Shown here one piece after another: positions 1 to 11,459 of a stretch of 64,000 nucleotides of DNA. The first letter of the stretch is position 1. Every line of letters starts with the position of its first letter. A program made the position numbers and the translations under genes. The stretch spans positions 1-64,000 of the forward strand of contig JAICQO010000020.1 of assembly GCA_025937835.1 (NCBI GenBank). Reading direction: 5' to 3'. The stretch comes from Polyangiaceae bacterium. Its GTDB lineage: Bacteria; Myxococcota_A; Polyangia; Polyangiales; Polyangiaceae. Below the pieces are notes generated by a model that saw only the letters and a list, made by a program, of their open reading frames with translations, made no database searches and was not told where the DNA came from.

Positions 1-909
1 GCCGCCGGCGGTCACAATCTGCTCTTCGTCGGTCCGCCCGGCGGCGGCAAGACGCTGCTCGCTCGCCTCTTGCCGAGCATCTTGCCCCCGCTCACCTTCG
101 ACGAAGCCATCGAATGCACCAACCTGCACAGCGTCGCCGGGCTGCTGCCGGCCGAGCAGGGCGTGGTCTCGGTCCGGCCGTTCCGCGCGCCGCACCACTC
201 GGTGAGCGAGGCCGGCCTGGTCGGAGGCGGCGAGTTTCCTCGGCCCGGTGAGGTGAGCCTTGCCCACCACGGCGTGTTGTTCCTGGACGAGCTCGCCGAG
301 TTTCGCCGCAGCACGCTCGAAGCGTTGCGCCAGCCGCTCGAAGACGGGCAGGTCTGCATCGCACGCGCCCGGAGCCGCGCCTGGTTTCCCGCGCGCCCGA
401 CCGTGGTCTGCGCCCTGAACCCCTGCCCTTGCGGCTACTACGGACACCGGCGCCGGAGCTGCCGCTGCACGGACGAAGCGCGGCAGCGCTACCGCGCGCG
501 GCTCTCGGGACCGCTGCTCGACCGCCTCGACATCCACGTCGCGGTTCCGCCGGTGGAGGTCGCCGCCTTGCTCGGCGAGCGGCGCGGCGAGTCGTCGCGG
601 CAGGTCCGGGCTCGCGTCCTCGCCGCGCGGGAAATCCAGCGCCGGCGCTCGCTCGCGCTCGACGGATGTTTTCGTTTGAACGCCCTGCTCACGGCGCGCG
701 ACCTCGAGCGCGTCGCGGCGCTCGACCAGAAAAGCCAGCGCCTGATCGAGATCGCCGTGACGCGGCTCGGCCTCTCCGCGCGCGCCTTCGTCAAGGTGCT
801 GCGCGTCGCGCGCACGATCGCCGACCTCGAGAACGAAGAGCGCGTGCGCGAGCCGCACGTGGCCGAGGCGATCCAGGGACGCCTGTTCGAGCGCGAGTCG
901 CTGCGCTGA
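1..909 (+). CDS. comM: YifB/ComM family Mg-chelatase-like AAA ATPase (5' truncated by window start)
   Basis: Frame is open from base 1 (AAGGHNLLFVGPPGGGKTLLARLLPSILPPL...), with RPFRAPHHSVSEAGLVGGG and CALNPCPCGYYGH motifs typical of YifB/ComM. Confidence 0.93.
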   Translation, partial: AAGGHNLLFVGPPGGGKTLLARLLPSILPPLTFDEAIECTNLHSVAGLLPAEQGVVSVRPFRAPHHSVSEAGLVGGGEFPRPGEVSLAHHGVLFLDELAEFRRSTLEALRQPLEDGQVCIARARSRAWFPARPTVVCALNPCPCGYYGHRRRSCRCTDEARQRYRARLSGPLLDRLDIHVAVPPVEVAALLGERRGESSRQVRARVLAAREIQRRRSLALDGCFRLNALLTARDLERVAALDQKSQRLIEIAVTRLGLSARAFVKVLRVARTIADLENEERVREPHVAEAIQGRLFERESLR

Positions 910-929
910 CTATCGAATACGCGCGCGGT

Positions 930-1448
930 CTACTTGCACACGAATGGACCGGCGCAGGGGTCGTCGGGGTTCTGGCTGGAGCAGAGCCCGCTCTCGCAAT
1001 CGGAGCCGCGGCGACAACGCTGTCCGCGCCGGCAGGGCGCGCACTGCGATCCGCCGCAGTCGATGTCCGTTTCCGGGCCATGCAACTGGCCATCCGCACA
1101 ACGGCGCGCGCAGCGCTCGGCCTCATCTGGCAAGAGACACAGCCCGCACGCGCAGACCGCGGGAGCCTCGCAGTCTCCGGGGATGCAGCTGATCGTGGGC
1201 AAGCAAGGGCCGCACGCGCCGCCGCAATCGACGTCGGTCTCGTCCGCGTTTGCGATGCCATCGAAGCAATGTTCTTCGCAGGCGTTTGGCTGGGGAGAAC
1301 CAGCATCACCGCCGACGACGAGGACGACCGATTCTCCTCCCGCACCGGCACCCGCAGGTCCCGGCCCTTCTTCGTCGAAGCCGGCGCCCAACACCTGCCC
1401 GCCGCAGGCACCCAACAAGACCCACCCACCGATGCTCGCTACCCGCAT
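930..1448 (-). CDS. Cys-rich secreted/lipoprotein with DxDCGG..C..C repeats
   Basis: In-frame Met (MRVASIGGWVLLGACGG, lipobox-like) followed by repeated TDVDCGGACGPC / TDIDCGGSQCAPC motifs common in myxobacterial surface proteins. Confidence 0.7.
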   Translation of the reverse strand: MRVASIGGWVLLGACGGQVLGAGFDEEGPGPAGAGAGGESVVLVVGGDAGSPQPNACEEHCFDGIANADETDVDCGGACGPCLPTISCIPGDCEAPAVCACGLCLLPDEAERCARRCADGQLHGPETDIDCGGSQCAPCRRGQRCRRGSDCESGLCSSQNPDDPCAGPFVCK

Positions 1449-1587
1449 TGCTTCCCGCCTCGAGTCTCGCTCCTTCACGGGGGTGTTCCCAATCTCGAAA
1501 CGGTTCCTACGTCGCTCGGCTTTGCGGCCGGACCTCACGAAGGGCATGGACGGGGCCAGGTCCCCCCGCTAAAGAGGCAAATCCTCG

Positions 1588-2493
1588 ATGGAGCGGCTCG
1601 CACGCGTCGTCGCTGCCCTGTGCGTGCTCGTCACGCTGACGACGACTGCCGCCGCCGAGCCGGTGTTGTCGCCCGCAGCGCCCCCGCCGACCCGAGACCA
1701 GCGCGGCGGTCCGCCGCTCGAGTGGCGCTGGGGGAAGTTCTCGACCCTCGACTACGTGCTCACGCTCGGCGGCGCGGGCATGACGCTCGCCGGCTCGATC
1801 ATCAAGCCGCGCTCCGAGCACTCCCTGACGGGCGGGATGTGGTTCGACGAAGACGCTCGCAGCGCTTTGCGCCAGGATGACGCGCAGTCGCGGTACATGT
1901 TCCGTGACGCCTCGGACGTCGGCCTGTCGCTCGCCGTGACCTGGCCGTTCTTCGCCGATTCGCTGGTCACCGCTTGGTGGTACCGCGGCAGCCGCGACGT
2001 GGCCGAGCAGATGGCGCTGATCGATCTACAAACGCTGGCGCTGGTCGGCGCGGTGCACAGCACGACCACGGTGCTCGTGAGCCGTGAGCGCCCCTTCGGC
2101 CGCCATTGCGGGACCTCGGACGTGCCCGGAGAGGCGCTCGATTGCGAAGGCAGCTTTCACTACCGGAGCTTTTTCAGCGGTCATGCGGCGTTCAGCTTCA
2201 CCGGCGCGGCGCTGATCTGCGCGCATCACGCACAGCTCGAGCTGCTCGGGCCGCCGTGGGACGCGCTCAGCTGCGCGACCGGCTATGCCGTGGCCGCGAC
2301 CACCGCGACGTTCCGCATGGTCGCCGACGTGCATTACGCGAGCGACGTCCTCACCGGCGCGCTGATCGGCACGCTCTTCGGTTACGGCATCCCGCTCCTG
2401 CATTATCGCACCCGGCCGGACACCGACCATCTGGGCGTCCGCTTGCAGCTGGTGCCGGCCGCGGGCGGGCTCGGCGTGGCGGGTGCGTTTTGA
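1588..2493 (+). CDS. PAP2 superfamily membrane phosphatase
   Basis: SGHAAFSFTGA and ADVHYASDVLTGALIGT PAP2 motifs, signal peptide. Confidence 0.85.
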   Translation: MERLARVVAALCVLVTLTTTAAAEPVLSPAAPPPTRDQRGGPPLEWRWGKFSTLDYVLTLGGAGMTLAGSIIKPRSEHSLTGGMWFDEDARSALRQDDAQSRYMFRDASDVGLSLAVTWPFFADSLVTAWWYRGSRDVAEQMALIDLQTLALVGAVHSTTTVLVSRERPFGRHCGTSDVPGEALDCEGSFHYRSFFSGHAAFSFTGAALICAHHAQLELLGPPWDALSCATGYAVAATTATFRMVADVHYASDVLTGALIGTLFGYGIPLLHYRTRPDTDHLGVRLQLVPAAGGLGVAGAF

Positions 2494-3407
2494 GAGCGAG
2501 CCTCGCCCTCACGGTGCTCGCACTACCGGCGCTGTGCTGCGTGCCGGATCGCGCTTCGGCACAAGAAACCTCGCCTGCGAAAGCGCAGGTTCCCGAGCCG
2601 CCCCCGCAACCACCGTCGCCGGACGTCCGCCCGCCGCTCGGCCTGTTTCCGATCGACGAAGATGCGCTGATCGATCCGCGCATGAGGCGCTCTTGGGCGA
2701 CGGCTCCGCCGCGGGCGTTCGTGTCCACGGCGTTCGACTTCGGCTTCGTGTACGCGCGCCCGCGTGTGTCGCTCGGCTACGGCAGGCCGTTCACTTCGTG
2801 GGTCGGAATCGACGCCAACCCGATCGCGTCGGGCGCAGGGCTCGGCGCCTACGGCGGCTTGCGCTTCGAGATCCCGTACTTCGATCTGCGCGTGGGAACG
2901 CGGTATTTCTGGGCGTTTCGCCACACGTACCTCGACACCGAGCCGAGCTACGAGCGGCTCGATCTCGAGACCAGCGAGGGAACGCGCGCCAAGACCGTCA
3001 CCTATGAAGCCGAGGCCGACGCCGCGATTCCGGCAGGGCCCGGCCGGCTCTTGCTGCGCGCCAGCATCTCCTACGTGGACAACGTTCCGGAAGGCCAGAG
3101 CGTGTTCGAGGAAACGCTACGCATCATCGTCGAGCCGCCGCTCGTGTGGCGCGCGCGCGTGGGCTACGCCTTCACCTTCGGCGAGCGCTCACAACACGGC
3201 ATCGGCCTGGTCGCGGATTTCCTCGACGTGCCGAAGCGCGACGACTCGAAGACCGTCCGCGCAGGTCCCGTGCTGCGCATGGCGCTGTCCCGGCGCGTCG
3301 AGGTCCGCGGCTCGTTCGTCGTGCCGCTCGTGAGCCCCGACCGGCTCGGCCTCGTCGGCGGCGATTTCACCGAGCTCGGGGTGCGCTACCGCTGGGCGAG
3401 CGAATGA
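2490..3407 (+). CDS. Putative outer-membrane/secreted beta-rich protein
   Basis: TTG start overlapping the PAP2 stop (TTGA); signal peptide (LRASLALTVLALPALCCVPDRASAQ) and alternating aromatic beta-strand pattern. Confidence 0.65.
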   Translation: MRASLALTVLALPALCCVPDRASAQETSPAKAQVPEPPPQPPSPDVRPPLGLFPIDEDALIDPRMRRSWATAPPRAFVSTAFDFGFVYARPRVSLGYGRPFTSWVGIDANPIASGAGLGAYGGLRFEIPYFDLRVGTRYFWAFRHTYLDTEPSYERLDLETSEGTRAKTVTYEAEADAAIPAGPGRLLLRASISYVDNVPEGQSVFEETLRIIVEPPLVWRARVGYAFTFGERSQHGIGLVADFLDVPKRDDSKTVRAGPVLRMALSRRVEVRGSFVVPLVSPDRLGLVGGDFTELGVRYRWASE

Positions 3408-3462
3408 GCGACGTTCGCGCGCGCCGCGGGAACCCCGCGGAGCCTCGGGTGTCTCTCGCTCG

Positions 3463-4707
3463 GTGATCGAAGAACTGATCGAGCTCGCGCAGGCTGCCCC
3501 GGACGCGAGAAGCTTCGAGGCGGCGATTTTACGGCGATTGCAGGCGCGGATCGGCTTCGAGGTGGGGTTCTTCTCGGTGCGAGGGGCGGAATCGTACCCC
3601 AGCGCCGTGGGCCTCGAACGCGCGTTGCTCGAGCTCGCCGTCGAGCGCAGCGACACCTACGCGCGCGAGCTTTTGCCCGTGAAGCGGGCCGCGCTTTCTG
3701 CCCGCGGCGTGGCCGTGGACACGGAGGTGCTCGGCGAGACCCGCGTCCGCCAGCAGGCCTACCATCGCGAGCTCGCGTCACGCGTGAACGGACGCCATTC
3801 GCTGCTCGCGTACCTTCCCTGGCGCGGCGATACCCTGGGCATGTTGATGCTGGGCCGCACGGGTGGCGCCTTTTCTGCGCGGGCTCGCGAACAGGTCGAA
3901 GCCTGCTTGCCGGCGCTGGGCGCGGCGCGCGCTGCGTTCGGACTGCCGTTTCACGCGAAGCCCCTCACCGCGCCGAAGCCGCCCGGGCTACTCCAGCGTC
4001 TCGGGTTGGGGAGCCGCGTGTATGCGGAGGCGGCGACACCGAGCGGACGCATCGTGGTCCGCGACCGCGGGGAATATCGGGAGATGGTCGCGCTCGATCG
4101 CGACGGCGCGGAGCTCGTCTGGACGCGAGCCCGGCGCTCCGATCCGCGGAGCTCGGGGTGGCCGTACGTCGATCTGTTTCACGTCGCTGCGGCGCGGGCC
4201 CGGCGCCGCGAGCGCGCCCTGTTCATCGGCGCGGGCGGCGCCGTGGCGCTTCAGCAATTCGCGGCAGTCTATCCGGGCATCGAGCTCGATCTAGTCGAGC
4301 GCGAGGCCGGCGTGATCGAGCTTGCGCGGGCCTTCTTCGGTCTCGACACGCTGCCCCGGCTGCGCGTCACGATCGACGACGGCGCGGCGTTCGTGGCTCG
4401 AGCAGCGCCGGAGTCGTGGGACATTGCCCTGGTGGACGCGTTCGACGCTCGCAGCGCCGAGCAGCCGTTCCTCGAGGCCCCTTTCCTCGCGTCGCTGGCC
4501 CGCGCGCTGCGCCCGAACGCCGCGCTGGCCCTGAACTGGATCGGCGCTCTCGACGCGCCCGCGCTAGAGGCCCTGGTTCAGCGGCTCGAGCGTTGCTTCG
4601 AGGGAGTGCAACTGCTCCCCGTGGTCCGCGCCGGAGCCCTGGATCCTCGAGCTTTGCGCAACGTCGTGATCGTCGCGTTGCGGCGCTCCGCTATTCGAAG
4701 CCCTTGA
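3463..4707 (+). CDS. Spermidine-synthase-like SAM-dependent methyltransferase fold protein
   Basis: C-terminal ALFIGAGGAVALQQFAAVYPGIELDLVEREAGVIELARAFFG...DIALVDAFDA Rossmann pattern; GTG start. Confidence 0.7.
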   Translation: MIEELIELAQAAPDARSFEAAILRRLQARIGFEVGFFSVRGAESYPSAVGLERALLELAVERSDTYARELLPVKRAALSARGVAVDTEVLGETRVRQQAYHRELASRVNGRHSLLAYLPWRGDTLGMLMLGRTGGAFSARAREQVEACLPALGAARAAFGLPFHAKPLTAPKPPGLLQRLGLGSRVYAEAATPSGRIVVRDRGEYREMVALDRDGAELVWTRARRSDPRSSGWPYVDLFHVAAARARRRERALFIGAGGAVALQQFAAVYPGIELDLVEREAGVIELARAFFGLDTLPRLRVTIDDGAAFVARAAPESWDIALVDAFDARSAEQPFLEAPFLASLARALRPNAALALNWIGALDAPALEALVQRLERCFEGVQLLPVVRAGALDPRALRNVVIVALRRSAIRSP

Positions 4708-5422
4708 GGTGCACGATGTACCACTCCCCGCGCCACGAGATCAGCGAGGTGATCTCGAACGCCAGCGATTTTCCCTGGTCGGTCTCGAGCCGGAGCTTCG
4801 AGCGCAGCACGCGGAAGTAACCCACCCGGTTGCCCTCGGAACCCGGCTTCATCCAGCGCACGCCCGCTTCGGGGATCTCGAGCCCCGTCACTTTCAGGAC
4901 CTGCACGTTGGCGCCGATCGCGCGGTGGTACTCGTGGATGTTGCGCTCGAAGGCCGCGACGAGGCGCAGCTTCCAATCGCGCGCCGGCTTCGCGATGTCT
5001 TTCACCTGCTCGTAGGCCACGACCGGAAAGAACGCAGGCAGGGCGATAGCCGGATCGTCCTTCACGATTGCCTCGGCCAGAAGCTCGAGCTTCTGCGCCA
5101 GCGCCGCGCTGTCGGCGCGTGGTCGATCTTCGGTCTGCGGCAGGGCCTTGCCGTCGGGACCGAGCAGCGGATCGACGGGAGCGGGCGGTGCCGCCGGCTC
5201 GGACTCCGAAGCGACCGCCGCGGGCGCGCTCTCGGCAGGTGAAGCTTCTCGAGCGCTCGGCAAGGCCGCCGGCGACGCCACGGGCACCGCCACAATGGGC
5301 TCGCTCGCGCTCGTGACGGCGCTCGCCCCGCCGCGCGGATGCTGGCAGCCGAGCAGGAGCGCAGCAAAAATCCAGGGGGTCGGTTGCGGGCTTCTTGCGA
5401 CCATTCCCGCACAGGATCCCAA
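4691..5422 (-). CDS. Hypothetical lipoprotein
   Basis: FAALLLGCQHP lipobox, A/P/S-rich linker and a globular C-terminus; convergent with the upstream gene. Confidence 0.6.
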   Translation of the reverse strand: MGSCAGMVARSPQPTPWIFAALLLGCQHPRGGASAVTSASEPIVAVPVASPAALPSAREASPAESAPAAVASESEPAAPPAPVDPLLGPDGKALPQTEDRPRADSAALAQKLELLAEAIVKDDPAIALPAFFPVVAYEQVKDIAKPARDWKLRLVAAFERNIHEYHRAIGANVQVLKVTGLEIPEAGVRWMKPGSEGNRVGYFRVLRSKLRLETDQGKSLAFEITSLISWRGEWYIVHLKGFE

Positions 5423-5461
5423 ACCGCGTTCGTTCGGGCCCAGAAAGCGGTCGCCGAGGCC

Positions 5462-5788
5462 TCAGTGGCCGGATGCGCCGCCGGTCTCGTGCTTCGTATC
5501 TACGGCTCCGCCGACGCGCTTCTTCGGGTCGTGGTGCAGACCGTGTTCGTCCGCCTTCCAGCCCGGTGCCAGGCCTGGCTCGTTGCCGACCACCGCGCCC
5601 TCTTCCAACCGGTCGCCGGGGGGAACGCCGTCCGCCCCGACCGGCTGGCTCTCGGCCGTGTCGGGAGGCGGCGGCTGGTAGTCCAGGCTCGGCGACCTGA
5701 CGGGTGCATCGGGATTGCCCGCTGCGCAGGCCGACAGCCAAACAGCCAAGCCAGCCAGCCGAACCAAACCCGAAAGAGTGTGAGACAT
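5462..5788 (-). CDS. Small hypothetical lipoprotein
   Basis: MSHTLSGLVRLAGLAVWLSACAAG signal/lipobox. Confidence 0.55.
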   Translation of the reverse strand: MSHTLSGLVRLAGLAVWLSACAAGNPDAPVRSPSLDYQPPPPDTAESQPVGADGVPPGDRLEEGAVVGNEPGLAPGWKADEHGLHHDPKKRVGGAVDTKHETGGASGH

Positions 5789-5836
5789 GGGGCGCTCCTG
5801 ACCTTCCGTTCCGAGCAATCCCCGTGCCGAAACGCT

Positions 5837-6511
5837 TCAGCGCGGCGGGGCAGGGACGAGGTCTGCGAAAATGAACCCGTCGCGCTCGACGATCTTTCCC
5901 GATTCAATCGCGATGCGCCGCGAGAACATCGGACCGTCGTACGCAAACGTGTGAAATTCACCACGCTCTCCGCAGGGATCGACGGCGGGCGGGAGCTCCC
6001 GCAACAGCTGCAGCTCGAACTCACGCCCCGCAAAGCTCGCGCAGAGCTGCTTCGGATCGACACACGTGAGGCGGGCACGCAGCCCCCCGCTCAGCATGTC
6101 GCGAGCGAGCTCCGGCGTCGGCAGCGCCCACAGCGGAAACACCGGCTCGATCCCCGTACCCGAGAGCTTCTGTTCCCGATAGGCGCGAACGTCCTCGAGG
6201 AACAGATCGCCGAACGCCATGCGCGTCACCCCCAGGTCGGTGGCTCGCTCCAGCGCGCCGCGCATCGCCGTCTCGTATTCCTCGTTACTACACGGCGAAG
6301 GGATCGGCACGACGATGAGCGGCAAGCCGGTTGACTCCGCCTGCTGCTTCAAGAGCTCGTGGCGCACCGCGTGCATCGCGACTCGATCGTGCAACTGGTT
6401 CAACGTCGTGAGCAGGCCGACCACTTCGAGGTCGCCGCGCTGCCGGAGCACGTGCAGCGCCCAGGCACTATCCTTGCCACTACTCCACGAAAGAAGCGCA
6501 CGCGGCCGCAT
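5837..6511 (-). CDS. Dph6-related ATP pyrophosphatase (diphthine-ammonia ligase-like)
   Basis: LLSWSSGKDSAWAL PP-loop and FGDLFLEDVRAYRE / FPLW motifs typical of the family. Confidence 0.87.
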   Translation of the reverse strand: MRPRALLSWSSGKDSAWALHVLRQRGDLEVVGLLTTLNQLHDRVAMHAVRHELLKQQAESTGLPLIVVPIPSPCSNEEYETAMRGALERATDLGVTRMAFGDLFLEDVRAYREQKLSGTGIEPVFPLWALPTPELARDMLSGGLRARLTCVDPKQLCASFAGREFELQLLRELPPAVDPCGERGEFHTFAYDGPMFSRRIAIESGKIVERDGFIFADLVPAPPR

Positions 6512-6545
6512 TCCGAGCCTCCGTGACAGACCACTAGCAACCCCA

Positions 6546-6574
6546 TTGACAGCGCGCACGGCTGCGAAGAAAAC
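6546..6574 (+). promoter_or_regulatory. Possible sigma-70 type promoter for the mepA-like gene
   Basis: Perfect TTGACA at 6546-6551 with a weak GAAAAC about 17 bp downstream, just ahead of the 6587 start. Confidence 0.3.
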
Positions 6575-6586
6575 TCGGCGTTTCTC

Positions 6587-7351
6587 GTGTCGCGCCGCTC
6601 TTCGATTCTCCGCTGGGCCCTCGGCTCGGCCTTGTGCCTGGCCTCCGGCGCCGCGTTCGCCCGCTACTCGAATGCCGACCTACCGCCCGCCTTCCAGAAG
6701 GCGCCGTTCTTGAAAATGTCGCTGTCGGTGGGGTCGCCGATCGAAGGCTTTCAGCTGCGCGCCAAGCGCTTGCGCGCGACGGAGTCGCTAGCGCTGAAGA
6801 ACGCCGAGCGCAGGACGGCGTACGGGCACCCCTCGCTGGTGCTGATGCTGCAACGCAGCGCCAAGCAGATGGCCCGCGAGGCGAGCGGCGCAGTGCTGCT
6901 GGTCGGCGACTTGTCGAACGAGAACGGGGGACCGCTCGCCGGCCACCGCTCGCACCAGAGCGGGCGGGATGCGGACGTCGGCTTCTTCGTGACGGACGCC
7001 AAGGGCCGCCCCAAGCGGCTCGACCATTTCGTGGCCTTCGGCGCCGACGGCAAGGCCAAGGACGGCAGCGGCCTGCTCTTCGACGACTACCGGAACTGGC
7101 TCTTGATCCAGATGTGGCTCAAGGACTCGCGCGCCGGCATCAAGTACGTCTTCGTGGCCAAGCCCTTGCGCCAGCGCCTGTTGCACTTCGCAAGCTCTCG
7201 TCCCGCGTTCAAGAAGTACGCGGGTGCGGCCGCCGCGCTCTTGCTCCAGCCCAGCAACTCCGCAGCCCACGACGACCACTTTCACGTGCGCATCACCTGC
7301 CCCAAAGGCCAGGAAAAGCTGTGCGTCGAGCGCGTTGCGGTCAGCGACTAG
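6587..7351 (+). CDS. mepA: Penicillin-insensitive murein endopeptidase (MepA/LAS-type)
   Basis: HRSHQSGRDADVGFF and HDDHFHVRITCP zinc-site motifs; signal peptide. Confidence 0.87.
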   Translation: MSRRSSILRWALGSALCLASGAAFARYSNADLPPAFQKAPFLKMSLSVGSPIEGFQLRAKRLRATESLALKNAERRTAYGHPSLVLMLQRSAKQMAREASGAVLLVGDLSNENGGPLAGHRSHQSGRDADVGFFVTDAKGRPKRLDHFVAFGADGKAKDGSGLLFDDYRNWLLIQMWLKDSRAGIKYVFVAKPLRQRLLHFASSRPAFKKYAGAAAALLLQPSNSAAHDDHFHVRITCPKGQEKLCVERVAVSD

Positions 7352-8337
7352 CGAATCGCGTTGCTGCGAACGAAGTCGACGATCTCCTGAACGTAGCCGA
7401 AGGCGACGCTGACGACCGTGTCCGCGCTGCCGTAGTACAGCGCCAGCCGCCCCGTTGCTCCGTCGATCAGAGCCCCACACGGAAAGACCACGTTCGGGAC
7501 GTTGCCGACGCTCTCGTAGAGAGTGCTCGGGGTCAAAAGGTACGGATCCGCGCGCGCGATCACACGCCACGGCTCGTCCAGATCGAGCAACGCGGCACCG
7601 GCGCTGTACACGAAGCCGTTACAGGTCGTGACCACGCCATGATAGATGAGCAGCCAGCCCTCCGAGGTCTCGATCGGCGCGGGTCCCGCGCCGATCTTCG
7701 TGCTCTGCCAGCCGTTTTCTTGCTTGATCGGCGACATCACGTGGCGGTGGCGCCCCCAGTGCACGAGATCCGGGCTCCGGCTCAGATAAATCTCGCCGAA
7801 CGGCGTGTGGCCGTTGTCGCTCGGGCGGCTCAACAAGCAATAGTCCCCGAGGATGCGCCGCGGGAACAGCACACCGTTGCGGTTGAACGGCAAGAGCGCG
7901 TTCTCGAGCTGATGGAAGGTCTCGAAGTCGTCGGTGTAGCCAAGGCCGATCGTCGGCCCGTGATAACCGTTGCACCACATCACGTACACGCGCCCGTCGA
8001 TGCGCACGAGCCGGGGGTCGTAGCCGTAGCTGAACTTTCCGATCTCGGGGTCGTCGCACACGAACTGAATCGGCTGCTCCTCGAGCTTCCAGTCGAGCCC
8101 GTCGCGGCTGCGCCCGGCGTGCAGCTGCATGCGCCGAGACCGGTTGTCGACCCGAAAAACTCCGGCAAATCCGCCGTCGAACGGGATCACCGCGCTGTTG
8201 TGGACGTAGGTCGAGGCCGCGATCGCGCGCGCCGGAACGACCGGGTTCCGATCGTAGCGCCAGAGCACGTCCTGCGATCCTTGCGGACGCTCTTGCCAGG
8301 GGATGTTCGGGAGCGGCTCGGCACGCACTTCGGTCAT
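7348..8337 (-). CDS. Glycoside hydrolase family 130-like beta-mannoside phosphorylase
   Basis: 330-codon ORF from ATG at 8337; NPVVPA, YGYDPRLVRIDGRVYVMWC, GAGPAPIETSEGWLLIYHG and LYYGSADT motifs. The longer 7348..9864 ORF runs antisense to the next gene and is over-extended. Confidence 0.82.
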   Translation of the reverse strand: MTEVRAEPLPNIPWQERPQGSQDVLWRYDRNPVVPARAIAASTYVHNSAVIPFDGGFAGVFRVDNRSRRMQLHAGRSRDGLDWKLEEQPIQFVCDDPEIGKFSYGYDPRLVRIDGRVYVMWCNGYHGPTIGLGYTDDFETFHQLENALLPFNRNGVLFPRRILGDYCLLSRPSDNGHTPFGEIYLSRSPDLVHWGRHRHVMSPIKQENGWQSTKIGAGPAPIETSEGWLLIYHGVVTTCNGFVYSAGAALLDLDEPWRVIARADPYLLTPSTLYESVGNVPNVVFPCGALIDGATGRLALYYGSADTVVSVAFGYVQEIVDFVRSNAIR

Positions 8338-8388
8338 GGCGGAGGCAATCTTTAGCATTGCTGCCTTCGGCGTGGCACGCTGCTGGCG

Positions 8389-9543
8389 GTGAGTCGCAGC
8401 GTGGCCTGGCCGTCGATCCTCGCGTGGTCGCTCTTCGGCGCCGCGCTCGTGTCGTGGCCTTCGCCCGCTACCAGCAGCGACCGCCTGCCGGGAGCCCCAA
8501 CGGAAGGCCCGGCGAGGATTCCGCTGCCGCATCTGCCGCCGATCCCGACTTTGCCGCCCGCGCCGGCAGAGGATCGGGCCGTGGTTCCGATCGTGCCGTT
8601 CGTGCACGCGCCGCTGCTCGGCGATCCGTGTCGCGACGAGAACAGCCGCGAACCGAGCGTGCTGCGCGAGCCCGGCGGACCGAAGCGCTACTTCTCGGTC
8701 GACGGCTACGTCGCGAAACGGATGATCGTGACGCGCGAGCTCGGGGGCGTGACGCGGCGGCATTGCATTTCGGTGGCCTGGCCACCCGGCGACAAGAACA
8801 CCGCGGGCAAGCCGTGCCGCGTCGCAGCGGGCATCGACGCGGCCTGGTTCCGCGCGCTCGAAAACACGCTGGCGCGCATCCCCTGGAGCCACGTCGAGCT
8901 CATCCGAAGGTTCGTGATCGACGACCGCCCGACGGGTCACGGCGTCGCGCCCTACGACCGCAAGGCCGCGGACGACGCCCGCGACGGACACACGATCTGG
9001 CTCTCGTCCCACCTGTTCCGCGATCCCAATCACTCCGTGCGCGGCAACTACGGAACGTATTGGGCCTACCACGTCAACGTCGACGGCGTGGCGTTCGACG
9101 GGAAGAAGCCGAATCACCAGCTGTTCAGCCCGGTGCTGTTGCACGAGATCGGGCACACCGTGATGTACCATCTGGTGAACGCGGAGGCGGATCCGGTCAG
9201 TACGCCGGAGTGCGCGAGGACCTGCGCCGACACGCCCGAGGGCTGTTCGGCGCTTCCGCCCGACCATCGCGAGCGCGGCTGCATCAGCACTTACTGCCGG
9301 CCCTTCGACTACCCGGGCAGCACCGAGAACTGGGCGGAGCTCTATCGGTTCCACTACCAGAGCTCGACCACGCGCGCGCTCCTGACCCGCGCGGGCGCTA
9401 CCTGCCGCGGCGAGCTCGCGCGCATCGACAACGACGGCGGCAGCGTCGTGCCCCCGCCGTGGGAGCGCGGGCTCCCGGACATCGCGCGGTTCCGGCCGAG
9501 CCACTGGAAGAGCTGCAAAGGCCGTCCCTGTAAGCCGTGGTAG
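8389..9543 (+). CDS. Secreted HEXXH-containing putative zinc metalloprotease-like protein
   Basis: Signal peptide; LLHEIGHTVMYHL (HEXXH) with downstream ENWAELYRFHYQ. Confidence 0.65.
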   Translation: MSRSVAWPSILAWSLFGAALVSWPSPATSSDRLPGAPTEGPARIPLPHLPPIPTLPPAPAEDRAVVPIVPFVHAPLLGDPCRDENSREPSVLREPGGPKRYFSVDGYVAKRMIVTRELGGVTRRHCISVAWPPGDKNTAGKPCRVAAGIDAAWFRALENTLARIPWSHVELIRRFVIDDRPTGHGVAPYDRKAADDARDGHTIWLSSHLFRDPNHSVRGNYGTYWAYHVNVDGVAFDGKKPNHQLFSPVLLHEIGHTVMYHLVNAEADPVSTPECARTCADTPEGCSALPPDHRERGCISTYCRPFDYPGSTENWAELYRFHYQSSTTRALLTRAGATCRGELARIDNDGGSVVPPPWERGLPDIARFRPSHWKSCKGRPCKPW

Positions 9544-9553
9544 CGTCGGCGCC

Positions 9554-11446
<1,893 letters not shown>

Positions 11447-11459
11447 CGCTGGCCAATCG

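Noticed and set aside
4578-5741. 387-aa - strand ORF
   Set aside because: Alternative frame of the lipoprotein genes at 4691..5422 and 5462..5788; Arg/Gly-rich with no signal or domain.
8371-8386. TGGCACGCTGCTGGCG as sigma-54 promoter
   Set aside because: Spacing fits GG-N10-GC but the predicted TSS would fall inside the signal-peptide coding sequence starting at 8389.
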